Source: Desmospora profundinema (GTDB taxonomy: Bacteria; Bacillota; Bacilli; Thermoactinomycetales; DSM-45169). From it: 64,000 bases of DNA. Where the stretch lies: positions 310,001-374,000 of the forward strand of contig NZ_JAVDQG010000003.1 in NCBI RefSeq assembly GCF_031454155.1. Direction: 5' to 3'. The translations under genes and the position numbers were made by a program. Each line of letters opens with the position of its first letter. Position 1 is the first letter of the stretch. Below the pieces are notes generated by a model. It saw only the letters and a program-made list of their open reading frames with translations, was not told where the DNA came from and did no database searches. Shown here piece after piece: positions 54,898-63,122 of this stretch.

Positions 54898-55680
54898 ATG
54901 GCATTGAGTATCCTGGATTTGTTTCGTCTGGATGGGAAAACGGCGATTGTCACCGGAGGGGGAAGGGGTCTGGGGCGGTATATGGCCGAAGCCTTGGCGG
55001 ACGCCGGGGCAAAGGTTGTCTTGTGCTCCCGGAAGTTGGATGCATGTCAACAAGTAAAAACGGAAATTGAAGAAAAGGGGGGGCAAGCCCTGGCTCTGGC
55101 CTGTGACGTCACCTGTCCGGAAGAGGTGGAGCGGGTGGTGACGGCAGCAGAGGAGACTTTTGGCGGCGTGGATATTGTCATCAACAACAGTGGAGCCACT
55201 TGGGGGGCGCCCCCGGAAAAGATGCCGCTGGACAAGTTTGAGCGAGTGATGGATGTGAATGTAAAAGGAGTTTTCTTAATGTCGCAGGCAGCGGGAAAGC
55301 GGATGATCACCCAGGGAAAAGGAGGGCGGATCATCAATATCGCCTCCGTTGCCGGGCTGGTGGGCGGCCACCCCGATTACATTCAGACCGTCGGTTACCA
55401 TTCCAGCAAAGGGGCCGTCATCACCATGACCAAGGATTTGGCCACCAGCTGGGCCCGTTACGGAATCCGGGTGAATGCGATTGCTCCCGGATGGTTTCCC
55501 AGCAAGATGTCCCGTCCCCTTTTGGAGGCGTTTGAGGAAAAGATGCTCTCCCACATTCCGATGGCGCGATTCGGCCGGCCGGAGGATATCAAGGGAGTCG
55601 CCGTCTTTTTGGCATCTCCTGCCGCCGCCTATATGACGGGGCAAGTAGTGGTGGTGGACGGCGGGGCTACGGCTTGGTAG
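54898..55680 (+). CDS. Short-chain dehydrogenase/reductase (SDR), 1
   Basis: A 260-residue classical SDR: TGGGRGLGRYMAEALADAG dinucleotide motif, NNSGATWG, catalytic Ser/Tyr/Lys in ASVAGLVGG...YHSSKGAV, and IRVNAIAPGWFPSKM. Probable oxidoreductase for 3-hydroxyacyl-CoA or a related alcohol; gluconate 5-dehydrogenase-like sequence features are also present. ATG at 54898 after AGAAAGGGTGA. Confidence 0.88.
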   Translation: MALSILDLFRLDGKTAIVTGGGRGLGRYMAEALADAGAKVVLCSRKLDACQQVKTEIEEKGGQALALACDVTCPEEVERVVTAAEETFGGVDIVINNSGATWGAPPEKMPLDKFERVMDVNVKGVFLMSQAAGKRMITQGKGGRIINIASVAGLVGGHPDYIQTVGYHSSKGAVITMTKDLATSWARYGIRVNAIAPGWFPSKMSRPLLEAFEEKMLSHIPMARFGRPEDIKGVAVFLASPAAAYMTGQVVVVDGGATAW

Positions 55681-55795
55681 GATCATAACAAGGGTAGGTT
55701 ACATCTGCCGCTTTCTTTTCACCAGAAATTTCTATATAATGATCCTCATTGATACAGCACCCGGGGTATGGGATTAGGCGAAAGGGGAACATGGA

Positions 55796-56365
55796 GTGGA
55801 TGTGAAAAAGAAGATCATTGAAAAAAGCATTGAATTATTTGAGATGAAAGGGTTCAGCGAAACATCGATTCAGGATGTGGTGGAAGCGCTGGGTGTAACC
55901 AAAGGGACTTTTTATTATTATTTTGATTCAAAAGAACAGTTGCTGATGAACATACATCGGATGTATATCGATGAACTCCTCAATCTCCAGAAACAAATCA
56001 TCGAAAATCGAGGTATGAACCAGAAAACCAAACTATTTGAAACCGTTAAACTGCTGATTACACAAATCAAAGTAACGGGTCGTTCGGCACGGGTTTTCTT
56101 TCGCGAAATGATGCACCTAAAACCGGAAAGTGCGGGCATCATTAAACAGAAGAGAAAGAAGTTTCGGTTGAACATCCAAACGATTATTGAATCGGGAATA
56201 AAAAACGGAGAATTCAAGCCGAATTTGCAAGCGGATCTTGTCACTTTTGCCGTCCTGGGAATGTGTAATTGGAGTTACAACTGGTTTGATCCGGAGGGGC
56301 CAGTCGCAGATGAAGAGCTGGTAAAGGCGTATATCGACACCTTGTTGAATGGAATTGCCAATTAG
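55796..56365 (+). CDS. TetR-family regulator, candidate regulator of the catabolic cluster
   Basis: A 189-residue TetR regulator: IIEKSIELFEMKGFSETSIQDVVEALGVTKGTFYYYFDSKEQLL, with a C-terminal part (VTGRSARVFFREMMHLKPESAG...NWSYNWFDPEGPVADEEL) resembling the FadR/KstR2-type acyl-CoA-responsive TetR group. GTG start at 55796 behind GAAAGGGGAACATGGA. It lies between the two genes whose promoters share the ACCGGT-centred operator, making it the best candidate for binding there. Confidence 0.88.
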   Translation: MDVKKKIIEKSIELFEMKGFSETSIQDVVEALGVTKGTFYYYFDSKEQLLMNIHRMYIDELLNLQKQIIENRGMNQKTKLFETVKLLITQIKVTGRSARVFFREMMHLKPESAGIIKQKRKKFRLNIQTIIESGIKNGEFKPNLQADLVTFAVLGMCNWSYNWFDPEGPVADEELVKAYIDTLLNGIAN

Positions 56366-56457
56366 GGCGTGAAAGTTTCATTTTTTCGTGGGAGGGGGAC
56401 AGTCACTTTTCGAAGTTGGGGCTAGGGGCTGAACCATCCCTCTCGCGAACAAATAGT

Positions 56458-56514
56458 TTGAATATACGTATATATGGAACTATAATGATAGTTGGATACT
56501 AACCGGTCGGTATC
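56458..56514 (+). promoter_or_regulatory. Promoter and TetR-type operator of SDR 2
   Basis: TTGAAT (56458-56463), 17 bases, TATAAT (56481-56486), then GATAC-TA-ACCGGT-CG-GTATC (56495-56514). Same -35, same spacing and same operator core as at 52447-52497. Confidence 0.82.
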
Positions 56515-56536
56515 TCGTGTGAAACGGGGGATAAAC

Positions 56537-57292
56537 ATGAGTCTGTCGAATAAAGTGGCGATCATAACCGGGGGTGGAAGCGGCATTGGCCGTGCGACAG
56601 CACATCGATTTGCCCGAGAAGGGGCAAAAGTGGTGGTTGCCGATGTGAATCCGGAATCCGGAGAAAGGACAGCCGCCGTAATTAAAGAACAGGGAGGGGA
56701 AGCCGCATGTATGGTTGTGGATACCTCTTCCGCTCAAAGCGTGGAGTCGCTTGTCCGACAAACAGTGGGGCGGTACGGAAAATTGGACATTATGTTCAAT
56801 AATGCAGGCATATCAAATGAACGACATAGTGTGATCGATATGCCGGTTGAAGAATATCACCGAACGGTGGCGGTTAACCAACACGGGGTTTTTTACGGGA
56901 TTAAAGCGGCGGGAAATGCGATGAAAGAAACAGGAGGCGTCATCATTAACACCGCCTCCATCTATGGCTGGCTGGCGGATCATCACTGCTTTCCTTACCA
57001 CGCCAGTAAAGGGGCCGTTGTGATGATGACAAAATCGGCGGCATTCGATTTGGCTCGTTTTAACATCCGGGTGGTCGGAATTGCTCCCGGTTTGATCGAT
57101 ACCGGCATTGTAAGCGAGTGGAGGGAGAGGCCGGATGTTTGGAACAAGATACAAAAGGCACAGATGAGAGGCCGGGCAGGAACTCCGGAAGAAGTGGCCA
57201 ATGTGGTAGTTTTTCTGGCCAGTGATCAGGCCTCCTTTTTAAACGGCCATGTTTTTGGTGTGGATGACGGAGCGGCTTCATTTAAGCGTTAA
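56537..57292 (+). CDS. Short-chain dehydrogenase/reductase (SDR), 2
   Basis: A 251-residue classical SDR: TGGGSGIGRATAHRFAREG, NNAGISNERHS, catalytic SIYGWLADHH...YHASKGAVVMMTK, and IRVVGIAPGLIDTG. The downstream quinone-oxidoreductase-like gene follows after 23 bases. The promoter has the shared TetR operator. Confidence 0.9.
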   Translation: MSLSNKVAIITGGGSGIGRATAHRFAREGAKVVVADVNPESGERTAAVIKEQGGEAACMVVDTSSAQSVESLVRQTVGRYGKLDIMFNNAGISNERHSVIDMPVEEYHRTVAVNQHGVFYGIKAAGNAMKETGGVIINTASIYGWLADHHCFPYHASKGAVVMMTKSAAFDLARFNIRVVGIAPGLIDTGIVSEWRERPDVWNKIQKAQMRGRAGTPEEVANVVVFLASDQASFLNGHVFGVDDGAASFKR

Positions 57293-57315
57293 ATCAAGCG
57301 TTGGGGGGATCCATC

Positions 57316-58296
57316 ATGCGGACGTGGCAGGTTCAAGCGCTGGCGAATCCGAGCGAGGCGTTGCAACGGGTGGAATTGCCGAAACCCACTCCGGATGTGG
57401 GAGAAGTGTTAATCCATGTGGAAGCGGCCGCATTAAATTTCTTTGATATCCTGCTCTGCCAGGGAAAGTATCAAGAAAAGCCTTCGTTACCGTTTACGCC
57501 GGGTGCGGAGATTTCCGGGACGGTGGCGGCGGTTGGGAAAGGGGGTTCTCTAAAAGCGGGACAGCGGGTGGTGGCGACACCGCCATTGCCGAGTGGCGGT
57601 TTTGCCGAATGGGTCTCTGTACCGGAAGATCATGTTTATCCGATTCCCGATTCGATACCCTGGAGTGAGGCGGCATCGATGTTTATCACCTACCAGACGG
57701 CTTACTATGCTCTCCATCGTTGCGCCAAGATACAACCAGGTGAAGTGCTGTTGGTTCATGCCGGGGCCGGAGGGGTGGGGTCTGCGGCGATTCAATTAGG
57801 GGTTGCGGCAGGGGCGCGTGTCATCGCCACCGCGGGTGGCGCGGAAAAAGTGAACATATGCAAAGAATTGGGTGCTGAGGCGGTGATTGATTATCGGGAA
57901 GATGATTTTGTACCGATCGTGAAAAATGTGACGGAAGGGCGTGGTGCCGATGTGGTTGTGGATTCGGTGGGCGGTGATACCTTTGATCGTTCCCGAAAGT
58001 GCATCGCATTTGAAGGGCGGTTGCTCGTCATCGGATTTGCAGGGGGGCGGATCGCGGATGCACCGACCAACCACGCCTTGGTTAAGAATTATTCAGTGGT
58101 TGGGGTTCATTGGGGACTGTTCCGCCGGCTGATGCCGGAACGGGTAGTAAAAGCCCATCGTGAGCTGATGAAATTGTATGAACAGGGTGTCATTCGCCCG
58201 TTGGTTTATAAGGAATATTCATTTGATGATTTGCCGCAAGCCCTGAATGATTTGGCACAGCGGAAAACCTGGGGGAAGCTGCTTGTTAAGCTGTAA
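57316..58296 (+). CDS. NADPH:quinone oxidoreductase-like MDR protein
   Basis: A 326-residue zinc-independent medium-chain dehydrogenase: LNFFDILLCQGKY, the PFTPGAEISGTVAAVG segment, HAGAGGVGSAAIQLGVAAGARVIATAG nucleotide fold and VVDSVGGDTFDRS. No zinc-binding Cys cluster. QorA/crotonyl-CoA-reductase-related proteins reduce enones or enoyl-CoA. ATG at 57316 with GTTGGGGGGATCC. Confidence 0.9.
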   Translation: MRTWQVQALANPSEALQRVELPKPTPDVGEVLIHVEAAALNFFDILLCQGKYQEKPSLPFTPGAEISGTVAAVGKGGSLKAGQRVVATPPLPSGGFAEWVSVPEDHVYPIPDSIPWSEAASMFITYQTAYYALHRCAKIQPGEVLLVHAGAGGVGSAAIQLGVAAGARVIATAGGAEKVNICKELGAEAVIDYREDDFVPIVKNVTEGRGADVVVDSVGGDTFDRSRKCIAFEGRLLVIGFAGGRIADAPTNHALVKNYSVVGVHWGLFRRLMPERVVKAHRELMKLYEQGVIRPLVYKEYSFDDLPQALNDLAQRKTWGKLLVKL

Positions 58297-58378
58297 GTGG
58301 GCGTATCAGCCGTTGAGATGAAACAGGTGGTGCGGAGATTAAGGGAGAAAATGATCGATGTCGGGATTCCATGACTAG

Positions 58379-58517
58379 GCCGTGTCTGAACAATCCGTCG
58401 GGCGAGATTCCGGGTCGGTATGGCTGTCTTCGTTTCGTTGCAAAAAGCGCAAAGGCTCTCCGCCAGCCATACCGACCCTCTCTTTCTCTTACGGAAAATT
58501 AAATTACCAGACACGCC
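58379..58517. mobile_element. MITE-like element B, copy 3
   Basis: A 139-bp element flanked by CTAG (58375-58378) and CTAA (58518-58521), in reverse orientation relative to B1. Ends GCCGTGTCTGAACAAT and ATTACCAGACACGC. Contains AGCCATACCGACCC/GGGTCGGTATGGCT as an internal inverted repeat and the core TTGCAAAAAGCGCAAAGG. Confidence 0.78.
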
Positions 58518-58592
58518 CTAAAGTGGTTTGAAGCAACAGGGAGAATCGGTTTAAAGGAGAGGGATCCTTTCTTTTAAAAGGGGGAATAGGCC

Positions 58593-59354
58593 ATGGCTCG
58601 ATTGACAGGAAGGGTTGCTTGGATAACCGGTGGCAGCAGAGGGATCGGCAAAGGGATTGCCAAGCGGTTTGCCGAAGAAGGTGCCAGCGTGTGCCTGGCT
58701 GATGTCGATGAGAAAGCGTTGCAGGAGACGGAGAAAGAATTCCAAGAGCAGGGCTGGGAAGTGATGACTTGTGTGACGGATGTGACCGACCGGGGTCAAG
58801 TGGAGAACACCGTCGACGCCATTGTGGAAAAATGGGGCCGGTTGGATATTCTCGTCAACAATGCGGGAATCATTCGCGACAATCTGCTCTTTAAAATGAC
58901 AGATGACGAATGGCAACAAGTGTTGGACGTTCATCTGACAGGCTCCTTTTTATGCAGCCGTGCCGTACAAAAACAGATGGTGGAACAACAATACGGGCGC
59001 ATGATCAATCTATCTTCGACATCGGCCCTCGGCAATCGCGGGCAGGCCAATTATGCGGCAGTAAAAGCGGGCTTACAGGGTTTTACCAAGACGTTGGCGA
59101 TCGAGTTGGGGAAATTCGGGATCACCTGCAATGCGATCGCTCCGGGATTGATTGAAACCGACATGACCCGGGCGACCGCGGCCAGGATCGGGATTGATTT
59201 TGACCGCTTTGTCGAAGCGGCTCAAAAGGAAATTCCCGTCGGACGTACCGGAAAACCAGAAGATATTGCCCATGCAGCTCTGTTCTTCGCTTCTGAGGAA
59301 TCCTCCTTTGTAAACGGACAAGTACTCTATGTCGCCGGTGGTCCAAAAGCATGA
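58593..59354 (+). CDS. SDR family oxidoreductase, FabG-like, 3
   Basis: A 253-residue beta-ketoacyl-ACP/CoA reductase-like SDR: TGGSRGIGKGIAKRFAEEG, NNAGIIRDNLLFKMTDDEW, SSTSALGNRGQANYAAVKAG, and FGITCNAIAPGLIETDMT. Likely reduces or oxidises 3-ketoacyl-CoA. Next gene starts 17 bases later. Confidence 0.92.
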   Translation: MARLTGRVAWITGGSRGIGKGIAKRFAEEGASVCLADVDEKALQETEKEFQEQGWEVMTCVTDVTDRGQVENTVDAIVEKWGRLDILVNNAGIIRDNLLFKMTDDEWQQVLDVHLTGSFLCSRAVQKQMVEQQYGRMINLSSTSALGNRGQANYAAVKAGLQGFTKTLAIELGKFGITCNAIAPGLIETDMTRATAARIGIDFDRFVEAAQKEIPVGRTGKPEDIAHAALFFASEESSFVNGQVLYVAGGPKA

Positions 59355-59371
59355 TCATGGAGGGAGGACTG

Positions 59372-59821
59372 ATGTGGACCCATCATATCGGAAGCTGTTC
59401 CAAAGGCGAGCGTAACGTTGTGGAAGAGGGGGCAGTCCGCAAATTCGTCGAGGCGATCGGTGACTTTTCCCCGCTCTACCTGGATGAGGTGAAGGCGAAA
59501 AACAGCCGGTATGGAAAACGGATTGCACCGCCTACATTTCCCATCACTTTCCGCTACGGTTCGATTGAGGGGCTTCCATTGCCGGAAAGCGGGTTGATTC
59601 ACGGAGATCAGCGCTTTGAATACCAGCGGCCGTTGTTTGTCGGTGAAGAGGTGTTGTGTTCCCTCATGCTGAAAGATGCGTTTGAAAAAAAAGGGAAAAG
59701 CGGGTCCTTACATTTCCTCGTTTTCGATCGGATCGGGAAGGATCCGGATGGCGGGCATATTTTTACCGCCTGTTCCACCGTCATTGTGACGGAAGCAGTC
59801 CGAAAGGAGGGGAGTGCATGA
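59372..59821 (+). CDS. FAS1-like/MaoC N-terminal-type dehydratase subunit
   Basis: A 149-residue hot-dog protein: FVEAIGDFSPLYLDEVKAK, IAPPTFPITFRYG, and DQRFEYQRPLFVGEEVLC, matching the N-terminal half of (R)-specific enoyl-CoA hydratases. Paired with the catalytic MaoC subunit by an ATGA overlap. ATG at 59372 behind GGAGGGAGGACTG. Confidence 0.85.
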   Translation: MWTHHIGSCSKGERNVVEEGAVRKFVEAIGDFSPLYLDEVKAKNSRYGKRIAPPTFPITFRYGSIEGLPLPESGLIHGDQRFEYQRPLFVGEEVLCSLMLKDAFEKKGKSGSLHFLVFDRIGKDPDGGHIFTACSTVIVTEAVRKEGSA

Positions 59822-60234
59822 CAGAGCCGCTGTCCGTCCATTGGGAAACAGGGGATCGACTGAAATCCATTACTCTTCCGCCAGTGACCCGGATGGAACT
59901 GATCCAATACGCGGGAGTGTCGGGTGACTTCAATCCGATTCACACCATCGACGAAGAGGCCGAAAAAGCGGGGTTGCCCGGGGTGATCGCCCACGGAATG
60001 CTCACAATGGCCAAAATTTCGCGATATTTCTCCCGCTATCTGGAAAATGGTTGGTTGCAACACTTTCACACTCGGTTTGACGGTATGGTGTTTGTTGGCG
60101 ATGTGCTTACGATTGACGGCAGTGTGGTCGGTAAAGAAGAACGGGATACAGAAACCGTTTACCGGTTTGAGGTGTTTGTGCGCAATCAAAAAGGAAAGAG
60201 AGTCGCCAGTGGGGAACTTGCATTGCTGGTGTGA
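59818..60234 (+). CDS. MaoC-family enoyl-CoA hydratase
   Basis: A 138-residue hot-dog hydratase with the catalytic Asp/His motif GDFNPIHTIDEEAEKAGLPGVIAHGMLTMA. Together with the previous protein it probably forms a heterodimeric (R)-specific enoyl-CoA hydratase. Starts inside the stop of the previous gene. Confidence 0.9.
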   Translation: MTEPLSVHWETGDRLKSITLPPVTRMELIQYAGVSGDFNPIHTIDEEAEKAGLPGVIAHGMLTMAKISRYFSRYLENGWLQHFHTRFDGMVFVGDVLTIDGSVVGKEERDTETVYRFEVFVRNQKGKRVASGELALLV

Positions 60235-60292
60235 CATGACCGGCTTTTCATGATTTTTCGGCTTTGAAAAACCAATAAAGGAGCTGGATTCA

Positions 60293-61918
60293 ATGAAAGG
60301 TACGATGATGGATGTCTCTCTGACTTTGCCTCATCTCTTGGAACGGACGGGGAAGTTGTTTCCATCCACAGAGATTGTCTCTGGCATGCCGGACCGGTCG
60401 CTCCACCGTTATACGTATCTCGATTGTTACCGTAGAGCTCGCTCTTTGGCAAAGGCGCTGCAAAAAGCCGGTTTAAAGCGCGGGGAGCGGGTGGGAACCT
60501 TGATGTGGAATCACTATGCTCACTTGGAAGCCTATTTTGGGATACCGATTTCGGGCGGCGTTCTCCACACTCTGAATCTCCGACTACGCCCGGATGAAAT
60601 CGCTTACATCATCAACCATGGCGGGGACCGATTCTTAATTGTGGATGATGTGTTGCTGCCCCTCCTCCAACAATTTCAACATCAAATCAACGTGGAACGA
60701 ATTTTTGTGGTGCCCTTGACCGGGCAGCCGATTCCGGATGAATACGAAAATTATGAGGGTTTCATCTCGCTTGCGGCGGAGGATTTTACCTATCCAACGA
60801 TGGAGGAAGACGATGCTGCCGGGATGTGTTATACCTCGGGAACCACCGGAAAACCGAAAGGGGTGGTCTATTCCCACCGATCCATCGTCCTTCACTCGTT
60901 GGCCTCTGCGATGGCGGACAATCTCGGAGTCTCCAGGGGGGATAGTGTCCTTCCGGTGGTGCCCATGTTTCATGTCAACGCCTGGGGAATGCCGTTTACC
61001 GCTACCATGGTGGGTGCAAAGCAGGTGTTGCCCGGACCCCACCTGGATCCAAAAAGCTTGTTGGATCTGATGCAGACAGAACGGGTGACCATGGCTGCCG
61101 GGGTTCCGACGATCTGGTTAGGTATTTTACAGATGCTGGAGAAACAACCGACGCAATGGGACCTTTATCCGGGCATGCGCATGGTGGTGGGGGGATCAGC
61201 CGCTCCTGAGTCGCTGATCCGAGGGTTTGATCGCCATAATCTGCATGTGGTTCATGCCTGGGGCATGACTGAGACATCCCCTATGGGTACGGTTTGTAAC
61301 CTAAAGCCCCATTTGGCGGCGTTGCCGGAGGAGGAACAATACCGTTACCGGGCAAAACAGGGGATGCCGGTTCCTTTTTTGGAGGCGCGGATTATGAATG
61401 AGAACGGAGAAGCGCCCTGGGATGGCGCGACGATGGGGGAACTCCAGGTAAGGGGACCCTGGGTCGCCCAGAAGTATTATGAAAGTCCGGGATCGCAGGA
61501 TGCTTTTACGGAAGACGGCTGGTTTCGCACCGGGGATGTGGCGACGATCGATCCCGAAGGATATATGAAGATCACGGACAGGACCAAGGATCTGATCAAA
61601 TCCGGCGGCGAGTGGATCAGTTCCGTCGATTTGGAGAACGCTCTGATGGCCCATCCGGCAGTGGCGGAGGCTGCCGTTATTGCAGCCGCTCACCCAAAGT
61701 GGCAGGAACGACCCCTGGCTGTCGTAACATGCCAGGAAGGAGCAGAAGTAACACCGGAAGAGCTTCATGCTTTTTTGGAACCCCAGTTCGCAAAGTGGTG
61801 GCTGCCCGATGGCTATGTTTTCGTCAAGGAAATTCCCCGCACATCCGCAGGAAAATTCCTGAAAGCCCGTTTACGCGATCAATATACGGATTGGTATCAG
61901 CAGAAAAATGAAGTCTGA
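60293..61918 (+). CDS. Acyl-CoA synthetase (AMP-binding, FadD-like)
   Basis: A 541-residue adenylate-forming enzyme: P-loop [55 protein letters not shown] and the catalytic Lys region [16 protein letters not shown] near the C terminus. It activates fatty or related acids to acyl-CoA, feeding the dehydrogenase of the cluster. AAAGGAGCTGG precedes the ATG at 60293. Confidence 0.94.
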   Translation: MKGTMMDVSLTLPHLLERTGKLFPSTEIVSGMPDRSLHRYTYLDCYRRARSLAKALQKAGLKRGERVGTLMWNHYAHLEAYFGIPISGGVLHTLNLRLRPDEIAYIINHGGDRFLIVDDVLLPLLQQFQHQINVERIFVVPLTGQPIPDEYENYEGFISLAAEDFTYPTMEEDDAAGMCYTSGTTGKPKGVVYSHRSIVLHSLASAMADNLGVSRGDSVLPVVPMFHVNAWGMPFTATMVGAKQVLPGPHLDPKSLLDLMQTERVTMAAGVPTIWLGILQMLEKQPTQWDLYPGMRMVVGGSAAPESLIRGFDRHNLHVVHAWGMTETSPMGTVCNLKPHLAALPEEEQYRYRAKQGMPVPFLEARIMNENGEAPWDGATMGELQVRGPWVAQKYYESPGSQDAFTEDGWFRTGDVATIDPEGYMKITDRTKDLIKSGGEWISSVDLENALMAHPAVAEAAVIAAAHPKWQERPLAVVTCQEGAEVTPEELHAFLEPQFAKWWLPDGYVFVKEIPRTSAGKFLKARLRDQYTDWYQQKNEV

Positions 61919-61971
61919 TAAAAACGAGCCCATCCAAGTACGACCCTCGATGGAATGAAGGGAGAAGGAGA

Positions 61972-63030
61972 ATGGTTACAACGTTCGATAAACTGTTTGA
62001 ACCGGTCCGGATCGGAGCCTGGAACCTGCGAACCCGGACGGTTATGGCTCCGATGACCCGTTGCTTCGCCGACGATAAAACCGGGGTCGTCGGTCCGCAC
62101 GTGGTGGAATATTACCGAAAGCGGGCCGTTGATGGAATCGGCCTCATCATTACCGAAGGGATCGTGATCAGCCCACGGGCAAAAGGAAACCCCGGTGTCC
62201 CCGGTTTGTACACGAAAGAACAGGTGGAATCCTGGAAGCCGGTAACGGAAGCCGTACACAAGGAGGGGGGCACCATCATCGCTCAGATCTGGCATGTGGG
62301 ACGCGCGTCCCACCATGAACTGACGGGCGGCCTCCCTCCACAGTCTGCTTCAGCTATCCGTGCGGAGGGGTTCGTCCCCCGATTCCGCAAGCCCTACGAC
62401 ACCCCGGAAGAGATGACCCAAGAAGACATTCGGGAAGTGGTGGCGCAATATGCCCAGGCGGCCAAAAACGCGATCGAAGCGGGATTTGACGGAGTTGAGA
62501 TCCATGGTGCCCATGGGTACCTGATCGACCAGTTTAACTCTGATGTCTCCAACCGGCGGTCTGACGCATACGGCGGCGATTTGGCTCAACGTCTCACTTT
62601 TATGAAGGAAGTTCTTACCGCCGTCATCGACAGCGTGGGAGTCGATCGAACCCTGATCCGTTTTTCCGCCCTCAAAATCGATAACCTGGATTATATGTGG
62701 GAGGATCCGGAAAAGGCGATCCAAACCTTTGTTGACGCTTTTCGTGAAACCGGCGTCACCATGATCCACCCTTCTACGATGGACTTCGGCCAAGTGCTGG
62801 CCGATGGCCAAACGATGCATCAGCTGGTTCGCAAGCACTGGGACGGTATCATGGTGGGCGTCGGCGGTTTAGACACAGAAACGGCGGAAACCGCTCTCCG
62901 CGAAGGCATCATCGACCTGGCCGCCTTCGGTCGCCCTTTGATCGCCAATCCGGATTATCTCAGCAAAGTGAAAAAAGGGGAACCTCCCCTCCCATACAAC
63001 GCCAAACAACAGTTAGCGACTCTTGTTTAG
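61972..63030 (+). CDS. NADH:flavin oxidoreductase (Old Yellow Enzyme family)
   Basis: A 352-residue FMN TIM barrel: VMAPMTRCFADDKTGVVG, IIAQIWHVGRASHHELTGG, VEIHGAHGYLIDQFNSDVSN and LAAFGRPLIANPDY. Reduces activated C=C bonds (enals, enones, nitro-alkenes). AAGGGAGAAGGAGA precedes the ATG. The related 2,4-dienoyl-CoA reductases share the barrel, but this protein lacks their iron-sulfur and FAD domain. Confidence 0.92.
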   Translation: MVTTFDKLFEPVRIGAWNLRTRTVMAPMTRCFADDKTGVVGPHVVEYYRKRAVDGIGLIITEGIVISPRAKGNPGVPGLYTKEQVESWKPVTEAVHKEGGTIIAQIWHVGRASHHELTGGLPPQSASAIRAEGFVPRFRKPYDTPEEMTQEDIREVVAQYAQAAKNAIEAGFDGVEIHGAHGYLIDQFNSDVSNRRSDAYGGDLAQRLTFMKEVLTAVIDSVGVDRTLIRFSALKIDNLDYMWEDPEKAIQTFVDAFRETGVTMIHPSTMDFGQVLADGQTMHQLVRKHWDGIMVGVGGLDTETAETALREGIIDLAAFGRPLIANPDYLSKVKKGEPPLPYNAKQQLATLV

Positions 63031-63122
63031 TGCGAGTCTAATCAATTCATAGCCGTCCGCGGATACCTGCTTCCCTACAACATGAGCGGACGATCGATCC
63101 TTCATTGGGGGTGATGACAACC

